Shown here piece after piece: positions 1 to 6,895 of a stretch of 8,286 bases of DNA. Positions within the stretch are counted from its first letter, which is position 1. Every line of letters begins with the position of its first letter. Under the pieces are notes generated by a model. The model saw only the letters and a list, made by a program, of their open reading frames with translations, ran no database searches and was not told the DNA's origin. Location of the stretch: positions 1-8,286 of the forward strand of contig JAILNO010000224.1 of NCBI GenBank assembly GCA_024691465.1. Direction: 5' to 3'. Position numbers and translations under genes: made by a program. This DNA is from Pseudobutyrivibrio sp. (GTDB lineage Bacteria; Bacillota_A; Clostridia; Lachnospirales; Lachnospiraceae).

Positions 1-876
1 AAGAGAGAGAAGAATGCGGTGGTGCTGGCACACTATTATGTGAATGATGAGGTGCAGGCTATTGCGGACTATGTGGGGGATAGTTACTATCTGGCGAAGG
101 TAGCTGTGGGACTTGAGGAGAGTACTATTGTATTTGCAGGGGTTAAGTTCATGGGTGAGTCGGCTAAGATTCTTAATCCTGATAAGACGGTGCTTATGCC
201 TGATGCTAATGCGGATTGTCCTATGGCTCACATGGCGGAGATTGAGAGGATTGAAGAGGTTCGTAGGGAGTATGAGGATGTGGCAGTGGTTTGCTATATC
301 AATTCTACTGCGGAGCTTAAGATGCATTCTGATGTGTGCGTGACTTCCGCTAATGCTATGAAGATTGTTAAGGCATTGCCTAATAAGAATATATTCTTTA
401 TTCCTGATGAGAATCTGGGTAGATATATTGCTACTAAGGTTCCAGAGAAGCATTTTATATTTAATGATGGATTCTGCCATGTGCATAAGGGAATGAGGGC
501 AGAGGATGTCAAGAGAGCTAAGGAGGCTCATCCTGAGGCTGAGGTGCTTATACATCCTGAGTGTACCTTGGATGTGCTTGAGCTGGCGGATTATATTGGT
601 AGTACTTCGGGGATTATTGATTATGCTACTAAGTCAGATAGTAAGGAATTCATTATTAGTACGGAGCTAGGAGTGCTCTATGAGCTTAAGAAGAATAATC
701 CTGATAAGAAGTTCTATTCGGCTGGGGCAGTGCAGATATGTCCTAATATGAAGAAGGTTACCTTAGAGAAAGTTAGGGATTGTCTGAGGGATAATACTGG
801 GGTAGTTGAAGTGAGTGACGAGAAGAGGATTAAGTCACTGGTGCCACTTAAGAGGATGCTTGAGCTGGCTAATTAA
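1..876 (+). CDS. nadA: Quinolinate synthase NadA, 5' end outside window
   Basis: NadA condenses iminoaspartate with dihydroxyacetone phosphate to give quinolinate, using a [4Fe-4S] cluster in the cytoplasm. The reading frame is open from base 1, and codons before the GTG at 19 encode KREKNA leading into VVLAHYYVNDEVQ, a typical internal NadA segment, so that GTG is not the start. The three expected cluster cysteines are present: in DCPMAHM (codon 217-219), in DGFCHVH (475-477) and in CPNMKK (739-741). They are spaced 86 and 88 residues apart, close to the spacing I recall for the Thermotoga enzyme. Other family motifs are SDVCVTSANA, PDENLGRY, HPEC and GSTSGII. The 291 residues seen suggest only about 10-15 are missing, for a total near 300. 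It heads, within this window, the tight nadA-nadB-nadC-niaR run; nadB starts 14 bases after the stop. Any promoter or NiaR operator would lie upstream of the window. Confidence 0.96.
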   Translation, partial: KREKNAVVLAHYYVNDEVQAIADYVGDSYYLAKVAVGLEESTIVFAGVKFMGESAKILNPDKTVLMPDANADCPMAHMAEIERIEEVRREYEDVAVVCYINSTAELKMHSDVCVTSANAMKIVKALPNKNIFFIPDENLGRYIATKVPEKHFIFNDGFCHVHKGMRAEDVKRAKEAHPEAEVLIHPECTLDVLELADYIGSTSGIIDYATKSDSKEFIISTELGVLYELKKNNPDKKFYSAGAVQICPNMKKVTLEKVRDCLRDNTGVVEVSDEKRIKSLVPLKRMLELAN

Positions 877-878
877 TA

Positions 879-886
879 GAGGTGAT
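879..886 (+). promoter_or_regulatory. Ribosome binding site that fixes the nadB start at ATG 891
   Basis: GAGGTGAT is an almost perfect match to the anti-Shine-Dalgarno tail. Its GAGG core lies 8 bases before the ATG at 891. The alternative in-frame GTG at 882 is made of bases within this site, so it cannot be the start served by it. Confidence 0.8.
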
Positions 887-890
887 AGAA

Positions 891-2198
891 ATGGATAGAA
901 GATATGATGTGGTAATAGTTGGTACAGGTGCGGCAGGATTGTTCTGTGCTCTCAGTTTGCCACAGGATAAGAAGATACTTTGTATTTCTAAGGATGCGCT
1001 GGATGGAAGCGATAGCTTCTTAGCTCAGGGTGGCATATGCATGCTTAGGGATGATGCAGATTATGATTCTTACTTTGAGGATACTATGAGAGCTGGTCAT
1101 TATGAGAACCGTAAGGAGTCGGTGGAGATAATGATTAGGAGTTCTCAGAGTATCATTAAGGATTTGGTAGGATATGGGGTGGAGTTTGATCAGAAGGATG
1201 GTGAGTTCCTTTTTACAAAGGAGGGAGCACACTCCAATAATCGTATCCTTTTTCATTCGGATGTGACTGGCAGGGAGATTACCAGCAAACTGCTGGCTCG
1301 TGCACAGGAGAGGAGTAATATCACACTTATGGCCCATACTACTATGGTGGATTGGGTGTGCCATGAGAATGTGTGCTACGGAATCGTGGTGGCAGATATG
1401 GATGGCAGGACCACTGCGGTGGAAGCTGATGTGACAGTACTGGCATGCGGTGGATTGGGAGGAGTGTATAACCACTCTACTAATTATAGACATATATCGG
1501 GGGATGCCCTGGCTCTTGCTATGTATCATAACGTTAAGCTTGAGAATTGCGATTATGTGCAGATTCATCCTACTACACTTTTTACCAGGCAAAATGGACG
1601 AAGCTTCCTAATCTCTGAATCTGTCAGAGGAGAGGGTGCAGTACTCAGGGATAAGAATGGTGAGAGATTCACCGATGAGCTTCAGCCTAGAGATGTGGTA
1701 AGTAACGCTATACTTGCTAAGATGGCGGAGCAGGGCACAGAGCATGTGTGGCTGGATTTCTCGCCTATTCCTAAGGATGAAATACTCACACATTTCCCTA
1801 ATATCTATAAGCATTGCGTGGAGGCTGGCTTCGATCCCCTTGAGACCTGGGTGCCAGTGGTGCCAGCACAGCATTACTTCATGGGTGGTATCTATGTGGA
1901 TAAGGATTCTAAGACCACTATGGATCAGCTGTATGCCGTGGGGGAGACCAGCTGTAATGGAGTACATGGCAGGAATAGATTGGCTAGCAATTCACTTTTA
2001 GAGAGTTTGGTCTTTGCCAAGAGAGCAGCCAGTGATATTTCAGCAAGAAATAGTTTTAAAGTGGCAGATGATTTTGATAATCTAGTTAATATAGATGGAT
2101 ATGAGGATTTGCCATCCATCATGGAGAACTATCATGCTATGGTAGTGGGGGAGATTAAGAAGGAAGAACAACTAAGAGCCAGTAAGGAGGCAATATAA
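891..2198 (+). CDS. nadB: L-aspartate oxidase NadB (short form)
   Basis: FAD-dependent oxidation of L-aspartate to iminoaspartate, the first step of de novo NAD synthesis and the substrate supply for NadA. From ATG 891 the protein has 435 residues; an in-frame GTG at 882 would add three but lies inside the ribosome binding site. The N-terminal dinucleotide-binding motif is VVIVGTGAAGL (about residues 7-17). Family active-site positions can be matched: E111 in KEGAHS, H226 in QIHPTTLF, R267 in QPRDVV, H328 in PAQHYFMGG and R363 in GRNRLASNSLLE. These correspond, from memory, to E. coli E121, H244, R290, H351 and R386. E. coli NadB is about 540 residues; this protein stops soon after the FAD domain and lacks most of the C-terminal helical domain. 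I believe short NadBs occur in other Clostridia, and no frameshift is visible. Its TAA overlaps the nadC ATG by one base, indicating translational coupling. Succinate dehydrogenase or fumarate reductase flavoproteins are related, but the context decides. Confidence 0.95.
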   Translation: MDRRYDVVIVGTGAAGLFCALSLPQDKKILCISKDALDGSDSFLAQGGICMLRDDADYDSYFEDTMRAGHYENRKESVEIMIRSSQSIIKDLVGYGVEFDQKDGEFLFTKEGAHSNNRILFHSDVTGREITSKLLARAQERSNITLMAHTTMVDWVCHENVCYGIVVADMDGRTTAVEADVTVLACGGLGGVYNHSTNYRHISGDALALAMYHNVKLENCDYVQIHPTTLFTRQNGRSFLISESVRGEGAVLRDKNGERFTDELQPRDVVSNAILAKMAEQGTEHVWLDFSPIPKDEILTHFPNIYKHCVEAGFDPLETWVPVVPAQHYFMGGIYVDKDSKTTMDQLYAVGETSCNGVHGRNRLASNSLLESLVFAKRAASDISARNSFKVADDFDNLVNIDGYEDLPSIMENYHAMVVGEIKKEEQLRASKEAI

Positions 2199-3049
2199 TG
2201 AACGATATTACTATGACTTTGAATGCAGACGAGCTTATTAAGATGGCTCTAAGAGAAGATATTTCCAGCGAGGATGTCAGCACTAATGCTGTTATGCCTG
2301 AGGCTAAGATGGGTCAGGTAGACTTGATCTGTAAGCAGGATGGAATCATCTGCGGTATGGATGTGTATGAGAGAGTATTTAAGATTCTTGATGAGGATAC
2401 AGTAGTTGAGAAATACGTCAAGGATGGCGAACAGGTTAAGAAGGGACAGCTCATGGCTAAGGTAAAGGGAGATATTAGAGTGCTTCTGTCTGGTGAGCGA
2501 GTAGCTCTTAATTATCTGCAGAGGATGAGTGGCATCGCTACTTATACTCATGAGACAGCTAAGCTCTTAGAGGGCAGCAAGACAGTACTTCTCGATACTA
2601 GGAAGACTACACCTAATATGCGTATCTTTGAAAAGTATGCTGTTAAGTGTGGTGGCGGTCAGAACCACAGATACAATCTGTCAGATGGAATCCTTCTCAA
2701 GGATAATCATATAGGAGCAGCAGGTTCAGTAACCAAGGCTGTTGAGATGGCTAAGAGCTATGCTCCATTCGTTAGAAAGATTGAGATTGAGACTGAGACA
2801 CTTGAGCAGGTTAAGGAAGCTGCAGACGCTGGAGCAGACATTATCATGCTTGATAATATGGATGTAGCTACCATGAAGAAGGCGGTGGAAATCATCGCTG
2901 GTAGAGCTAAGACAGAGTGCTCAGGAAATGTGACAAAGGAGAACATTTCGGGTATTATAGAAAGCGGTGTTGATTATGTTTCAAGTGGAGCACTTACTCA
3001 CTCAGCACCAATATTAGACATATCAATGAAGAATCTTACTGAGGTATAG
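2198..3049 (+). CDS. nadC: Quinolinate phosphoribosyltransferase (nicotinate-nucleotide pyrophosphorylase, carboxylating) NadC
   Basis: Converts quinolinate and PRPP to nicotinate mononucleotide, CO2 and pyrophosphate, the step that joins the de novo branch to the common NAD pathway. The 283 residues are the usual length. The N-terminal part has the LREDISSEDVST motif and the GERVALNYLQRMSGIAT segment. The alpha/beta barrel carries DTRKTTPN, GGGQNHRYNLSDGILLKDNH and the ADIIMLDNMD strand, ending with GVDYVSSGALTHS. Substrate-binding residues match the well-studied Mycobacterium enzyme with a small offset: R101, R135, K136, H157, R158, K168, E198 and D219. The start is ATG 2198, one base inside the nadB stop codon, preceded by AAGGAGG at 2184-2190 within the nadB coding sequence. 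The gene is followed after one base by niaR. Confidence 0.97.
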   Translation: MNDITMTLNADELIKMALREDISSEDVSTNAVMPEAKMGQVDLICKQDGIICGMDVYERVFKILDEDTVVEKYVKDGEQVKKGQLMAKVKGDIRVLLSGERVALNYLQRMSGIATYTHETAKLLEGSKTVLLDTRKTTPNMRIFEKYAVKCGGGQNHRYNLSDGILLKDNHIGAAGSVTKAVEMAKSYAPFVRKIEIETETLEQVKEAADAGADIIMLDNMDVATMKKAVEIIAGRAKTECSGNVTKENISGIIESGVDYVSSGALTHSAPILDISMKNLTEV

Positions 3050-3050
3050 A

Positions 3051-3578
3051 ATGGACGGACAGGCTAGAAGGAAAAAGTTAATAGAGATTATTCGCAGATC
3101 TGATAAGCCTGTATCTGGCACAGCACTGGCTGAGCAGCTCGATGTGAGCCGTCAGGTGGTGGTTACTGATATTGCACTTATCAGAGCTAATGGTTTGGAT
3201 GTGATATCAACCAATCGCGGTTACGTTATTACAGCCGAGGACAAATGCAAGCGCATCATTAAGAGTCATCATACAGATGATGAGATATTGGATGAGCTGT
3301 TTACCATAGTAGATAATGGCGGTTGCGCTGAGAATATTATTATCAACCACAGGTATTACAATAGGCTTGAGGCTCCTCTTAATGTAAGCTCTCGCAGGGA
3401 GGCTAAGGAATTCATGGAGGCTATCAAGACTGGCAAGTCTAAGTCTCTCAGTTCGGCTACCAGTGGGTACCATTATCACATCATCAGTGCAGATAGTGAG
3501 AGCACCTTGGATATCATAGAGGAAGAGCTTAAGGAGAAAGGCTACTGGTTACCTTTAGATGATTGGATTCTTCAGTAG
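3051..3578 (+). CDS. niaR: NiaR-type niacin-responsive transcriptional repressor (HTH + 3H domain)
   Basis: Predicted DNA-binding repressor of NAD-synthesis and niacin-uptake genes that uses nicotinic acid as co-repressor, as described for B. subtilis YrxA/NiaR. Residues 6-60 form an HTH_11-type winged helix (LAEQLDVSRQVVVTDIALIRANG, with the recognition helix around SRQVVVTDI). Residues about 72-170 form the 3H domain. The metal-binding positions known from the Thermotoga NiaR structure (H79, E87, H146, H148, from memory) align at constant offset with H74, E82, H141 and H143 here; the remaining family histidine is H100 in NHRYYN. Length 175 matches the family. The start is ATG 3051, with GAGGT at 3041-3045 lying in the last nadC codons. 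Its place directly behind nadABC implies that it controls its own operon; the operator would be upstream of nadA, outside the window. Confidence is high for the family and somewhat lower for the exact ligand. Confidence 0.92.
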   Translation: MDGQARRKKLIEIIRRSDKPVSGTALAEQLDVSRQVVVTDIALIRANGLDVISTNRGYVITAEDKCKRIIKSHHTDDEILDELFTIVDNGGCAENIIINHRYYNRLEAPLNVSSRREAKEFMEAIKTGKSKSLSSATSGYHYHIISADSESTLDIIEEELKEKGYWLPLDDWILQ

Positions 3579-3584
3579 AAGGAG
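3579..3584 (+). promoter_or_regulatory. Ribosome binding site that fixes the ung start at ATG 3590
   Basis: AAGGAG lies 5 bases before ATG 3590, immediately after the niaR stop. The earlier in-frame ATG at 3563 lies inside niaR, has no such site and would add nine residues that the Ung family does not need. Confidence 0.75.
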
Positions 3585-3589
3585 AAATA

Positions 3590-4270
3590 ATGTCAGCAAT
3601 ATCTAACGATTGGCTGGAGCCTCTGTCACCAGAGTTCAAGAAGCCATATTATAAGAAATTATATGAGCAGGTTAAGGAGGAATACCATAGTCATGTGGTA
3701 TTCCCACCAGCAGACGATATATTTAATGCCTTTGATTTCACCCCACTGTCTGAAGTGAAGGTGGTAATCATCGGACAGGATCCTTATCATGAGCCAGGAC
3801 AGGCCCATGGTCTGTGCTTCTCAGTGAAGCCTGGGGTTAAGACTCCACCATCACTGGTTAATATTTACAAGGAATTAGAGAGTGATTTGGGATGTTATAT
3901 TCCTAATAATGGATACTTAGAGAAGTGGGCTAGACAGGGCGTACTTATGCTTAATAATGTACTCACTGTTAGAGCTCATCAGGCTGCCAGTCATTCTGGC
4001 ATGGGCTGGGAATTATTTACTGATGCAGTCATCGATATCCTTAACAAGCAGGACAGACCTATAGTGTTCTTGCTGTGGGGCTCACCAGCTGCTAAGAAGT
4101 GCGCTAAGCTTAACAATCCTAATCATCTGATTCTTAAGTCACCACATCCATCACCTCTGTCAGCCTATAGAGGTTTCTTCGGATGCAAGCATTTCTCACA
4201 GACTAATAATTTCCTACAGGAACATGGACTTGAGCCTATTGATTGGCAGATTGACAACATCACTGTGTAA
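3590..4270 (+). CDS. ung: Uracil-DNA glycosylase, family 1
   Basis: Removes uracil from DNA (deaminated cytosine or misincorporated dUMP), starting base-excision repair. From ATG 3590 the protein has 226 residues, nearly the length of E. coli Ung, and residue numbers coincide almost exactly. The water-activating motif GQDPYH carries catalytic D64 and H67. F77 stacks on uracil in GLCFSV, and N123 in MLNNVLTVR reads the uracil edge. The minor-groove loop HPSPLSAYRGFFG holds H186 and the intercalating leucine L190. LLWGSPA is the other family strand motif. The position between LTVRA and QAASH is histidine, where many Ungs have glycine. The start was chosen by the AAGGAG at 3579; the upstream ATG 3563 overlaps niaR by 16 bases. 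The 11-base gap from niaR suggests that ung is the last gene of the NAD operon. No convincing terminator follows. Confidence 0.97.
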   Translation: MSAISNDWLEPLSPEFKKPYYKKLYEQVKEEYHSHVVFPPADDIFNAFDFTPLSEVKVVIIGQDPYHEPGQAHGLCFSVKPGVKTPPSLVNIYKELESDLGCYIPNNGYLEKWARQGVLMLNNVLTVRAHQAASHSGMGWELFTDAVIDILNKQDRPIVFLLWGSPAAKKCAKLNNPNHLILKSPHPSPLSAYRGFFGCKHFSQTNNFLQEHGLEPIDWQIDNITV

Positions 4271-4304
4271 GTAGTTATAGAAAAGTCCGGTTTTTAGCTC
4301 TATT

Positions 4305-4344
4305 CACAGATATTTCACGAATTGTTCAATCCCTGTATCTTGTG
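4305..4344 (+). repeat. Nested imperfect inverted repeat, possible operator of the kinase promoter
   Basis: CACAGATA (4305-4312) pairs with TATCTTGTG (4336-4344) if one T is bulged. Nested inside is ATTG-TT-CAAT (4321-4330). The two dyads share nearly the same centre, about 4324.5-4325.5. The right arm overlaps the putative -35 box. The arms are short and AT-rich, so this could be chance. There is no T-run, so it is not a terminator. Confidence 0.25.
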
Positions 4345-4368
4345 GAAATATTCCTATTCAATTATATT
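4340..4368 (+). promoter_or_regulatory. Sigma-A-like promoter for the kinase/response-regulator operon
   Basis: TTGTGG (4340-4345) and TATATT (4363-4368) are separated by exactly 17 bases in an AT-rich intergenic stretch. Transcription would begin near 4375 and leave an untranslated leader of about 60 bases before the TTG start at 4435. It lies between two functionally unrelated gene groups, where a promoter is expected. This is a prediction from consensus match only. Confidence 0.5.
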
Positions 4369-4423
4369 ATTCTTAGGATAATTTCAGGATTACCCGAGTT
4401 TTATTATCACAAAGGCGGAGCTT

Positions 4424-4427
4424 GGAG
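4424..4427 (+). promoter_or_regulatory. Ribosome binding site supporting a TTG start at 4435
   Basis: GGAG ends 7 bases before the TTG at 4435, with a second purine-rich AAAGGCGGAG just upstream (4411-4420). The more distal in-frame GTG at 4342 has no such site and falls within the predicted -35 box. Confidence 0.55.
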
Positions 4428-4434
4428 TATAAAC

Positions 4435-6879
4435 TTGAAAAAGCTAAAAGCATTCAATAAAAGATTTTTTAGTTCAGACCTTCCTATAGATTTAGTATTA
4501 TTCAATATTATAACTATCGTAGGATTTGTGGTTGGAACTTTGACAATTCCATTCAATATTGTTAACGGCATGTCAGCAGTTCTGACAGCCGTTATTGTCG
4601 TGTGTATTATTATTGATGGTGTCTGCATATATATGGCTAACTTCAAGAACAGGTTGAAGAATGCCACCATTGCAGTATGCTTCGTGGTGGGGATTGCCCT
4701 GTTTCCTGTTATGTTCTTCGTAACAGGTGGAATTAACAGTGGTATGATCTGCTGGTTTTCCATGGGAATAGTGTTCATATTCATGCTGTTAGATGGCATG
4801 GATTTCCTGTTTATGCTACTTACGGATGTGGCTATTATAGTGGGATGTTATGTGATTTCCTACTTTCATCCTGAGTATGTCATCGATTTAGGTAGCAGGT
4901 TTAGTATCTTTTTCGATGCGGTGCAATCATTGCTGATTAGTGCCTTTGCCATGGGTGCCATTGTTAAGTTTCAGAGGTCCATATACTCTAGACTATACAG
5001 GCAGGCTTCTATTAATAATGACGACCTGTTGGAGAAGACCCTTCAGGCTAAGAAAGCAGAGCGCCAGGCCCAGACAGCAACTGAGGCTAAGAGTAACTTT
5101 CTCGCCAATATGTCCCATGAAATCAGGACTCCTATCAATACCATTATGGGTATGGATGAGATGATCCTTAGAGAGACTACAGAGAAGGTGGTTGAGGAGT
5201 ATGCCTTGGACATCAAGACGGCATCTCAGAACCTGTTGTCCCTTATCAATGATATCTTAGATATTACTAAGATTGAGTCAGGTAAGATGGGCATAGTTAA
5301 GGGCGAGTACGATTTCATGAGCCTCATGCATGATGTCCTCAACAATGTGGTTCTCAGGGCTAAGGAGAAGGGCTTAGATATTAAGCTTAGGATAGCAAGT
5401 GATATTCCTAGCTTCATGTTAGGTGATGATATCAGAATCAAGCAGGTTCTTACTAATGTAATTACTAATGCTGTTAAGTACACACAGGAGGGCTACATTG
5501 AGATAGGTGCCAGCTGTGCTAAGAGCATTGGTAATTTCGTGGAGATTACTTTCTACGTAAAAGATACGGGTATCGGAATTAAGCAGGAGGATCTCAAGCG
5601 TATGTTTGAATCCTTCGAGAGACTTGAGGTGAACCGCAATAGGAATATTGAGGGCGCAGGTCTTGGTATGACAATCACTCAGAATCTTCTTAAGATGATG
5701 GGCAGTCAGCTCAATGTAGACAGCGTCTACGGCGAGGGCTCTAATTTCTACTTCACAATCACACAGGAAGTGGTGGATTCAGAGCCTATTGGAGATTTCG
5801 AGCAGAAGCTTAGGCAGCTCACCTCCAATTATGAGTACAGTACCAGCTTCGAAGCGCCTAATGCTCATTTCCTAATAGTGGACGACAATGCCATGAACCG
5901 TAAGGTGTTCGTGTCACTCCTCAAGGAATCCAAGGTGCAGATATCTGAGGCAGCCAGTGGATATGAGTGCTTGCAACTCATTAAGAAGAACCATTATGAT
6001 ATGATTTTCCTAGACCATATGATGCCTGGCATGGATGGTGTGGAGACCTTCAGAGCTATGGGTGCTTTAGAGGGTAACAAGTGCCTGGGCACACCAGTGG
6101 TGGCACTTACAGCTAATGCCATAGCGGGAGCTAAGGAGAGATACATGACCATGGGATTCCATGGATTCTTATCTAAACCAGTAGTACCTGCCCAATTAGA
6201 GAAAATTATTCGTGACTTTTTATCTGAGGATCTGCTTGAGTATCACGAGCCAGATGCTAAGGATGAGGCTAGGAAGAACCGCTCTAAGCCGGTGGAACTT
6301 CCAGATATAGAGGGTGTTGATTGGGATTATGCACTGTTGCACTTCCCTGATACCAATATGGTATTTCAGACTGCGGTGGATTTCTATGAGTCCATTGGAT
6401 TTGAAAGAGACGAGATACTCAGATATTATAATAGTATAGATGATGAGGCAGTGCTGGAGGAGTACAGGATCAAGGTCCACGGGGTCAAGAGCATGTCTAA
6501 TACGATAGGAGCTACATCCCTAGGGGGACTGGCTAAGATGTGCGAGTATGCAGCTCGTGATGGACAGATAGACAGGATAAAGGTACTCACACCTATACTG
6601 TTAGAAGAGCTGGACAATATGAAGGACAGACTCACAGTACTGGCTGAGGATGTCAAGCGTCCTAAGATGGATGATATGGATGACCTATTCGGATTGCTGG
6701 AGATGCTTAAGATGGCACTCATGACCAGAGATTCGGAGCAGGCGGACAATATCATGAAGCAGATTACTTCATACTCCTATGAGGGAGATATTCAAGAGAG
6801 AATCGATCATTTGAATCTTCACATTATTAACTTTGAAGAAGAGGATGCGATTGCAGATATAGAGGAGCTACAGAGCTAA
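4435..6879 (+). CDS. Six-TM hybrid sensor histidine kinase with receiver and HPt domains
   Basis: Membrane sensor kinase predicted to autophosphorylate and run an internal phosphorelay. From TTG 4435 it has 814 residues. Six hydrophobic segments lie at about 17-40, 46-68, 77-97, 102-119, 123-143 and 158-178, with only short loops and no extracellular domain. A helical linker (about 185-220) leads to HisKA with NMSHEIRTP and phosphorylatable H228. The HATPase has an N box (TNVITNAVKYT), a G1 box DTGIGI beginning at D377, an F box (MFESFER) and a G2 box GAGLGM at 407-412. The receiver (about 476-600) has acidic pair D483/D484, phospho-acceptor D527 in FLDHMMPGMDG and K581 in SKP. The HPt domain (about 628-740) has H682 in VHGVKS. 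A helical tail of about 69 residues (746-814) follows. GTG 4342 would add 31 residues but lacks a ribosome binding site. The stimulus is unknown. The next gene, 16 bases downstream, is the likely phosphotransfer partner. Confidence 0.93.
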   Translation: MKKLKAFNKRFFSSDLPIDLVLFNIITIVGFVVGTLTIPFNIVNGMSAVLTAVIVVCIIIDGVCIYMANFKNRLKNATIAVCFVVGIALFPVMFFVTGGINSGMICWFSMGIVFIFMLLDGMDFLFMLLTDVAIIVGCYVISYFHPEYVIDLGSRFSIFFDAVQSLLISAFAMGAIVKFQRSIYSRLYRQASINNDDLLEKTLQAKKAERQAQTATEAKSNFLANMSHEIRTPINTIMGMDEMILRETTEKVVEEYALDIKTASQNLLSLINDILDITKIESGKMGIVKGEYDFMSLMHDVLNNVVLRAKEKGLDIKLRIASDIPSFMLGDDIRIKQVLTNVITNAVKYTQEGYIEIGASCAKSIGNFVEITFYVKDTGIGIKQEDLKRMFESFERLEVNRNRNIEGAGLGMTITQNLLKMMGSQLNVDSVYGEGSNFYFTITQEVVDSEPIGDFEQKLRQLTSNYEYSTSFEAPNAHFLIVDDNAMNRKVFVSLLKESKVQISEAASGYECLQLIKKNHYDMIFLDHMMPGMDGVETFRAMGALEGNKCLGTPVVALTANAIAGAKERYMTMGFHGFLSKPVVPAQLEKIIRDFLSEDLLEYHEPDAKDEARKNRSKPVELPDIEGVDWDYALLHFPDTNMVFQTAVDFYESIGFERDEILRYYNSIDDEAVLEEYRIKVHGVKSMSNTIGATSLGGLAKMCEYAARDGQIDRIKVLTPILLEELDNMKDRLTVLAEDVKRPKMDDMDDLFGLLEMLKMALMTRDSEQADNIMKQITSYSYEGDIQERIDHLNLHIINFEEEDAIADIEELQS

Positions 6880-6895
6880 TCAAGGAGATACTAAT

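Noticed and set aside
19..21. GTG as the nadA start codon
   Set aside because: The frame is open upstream to base 1, and the preceding residues KREKNA join directly to the conserved VVLAHYY segment, so the gene starts before the window.
1020..1592. 190-residue reading frame on the minus strand inside nadB
   Set aside because: It is antisense to a well-supported conserved gene, has no recognisable motif, and its composition is that of a reverse-complement shadow. The same applies to the other minus-strand frames in the window.
1..2198. More NNG codons such as GCG in nadA and early nadB than in nadC, suggesting possible transfer
   Set aside because: The difference is visible but modest, and gene order, overlaps and ribosome binding sites show one coherent operon. 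By itself it does not support horizontal transfer.
4283..4296. AAAGTCCGGTTTTT as a terminator after ung
   Set aside because: It resembles an A-run, GC core and T-run, but leaves no loop and no stable stem of useful length.
5653..5670. G2 box reading GLGM rather than GLGL in the kinase as a sign of inactivity
   Set aside because: The glycines are retained, the other ATP-binding boxes are intact, and a conservative Leu-to-Met change at this place does not indicate a dead kinase.
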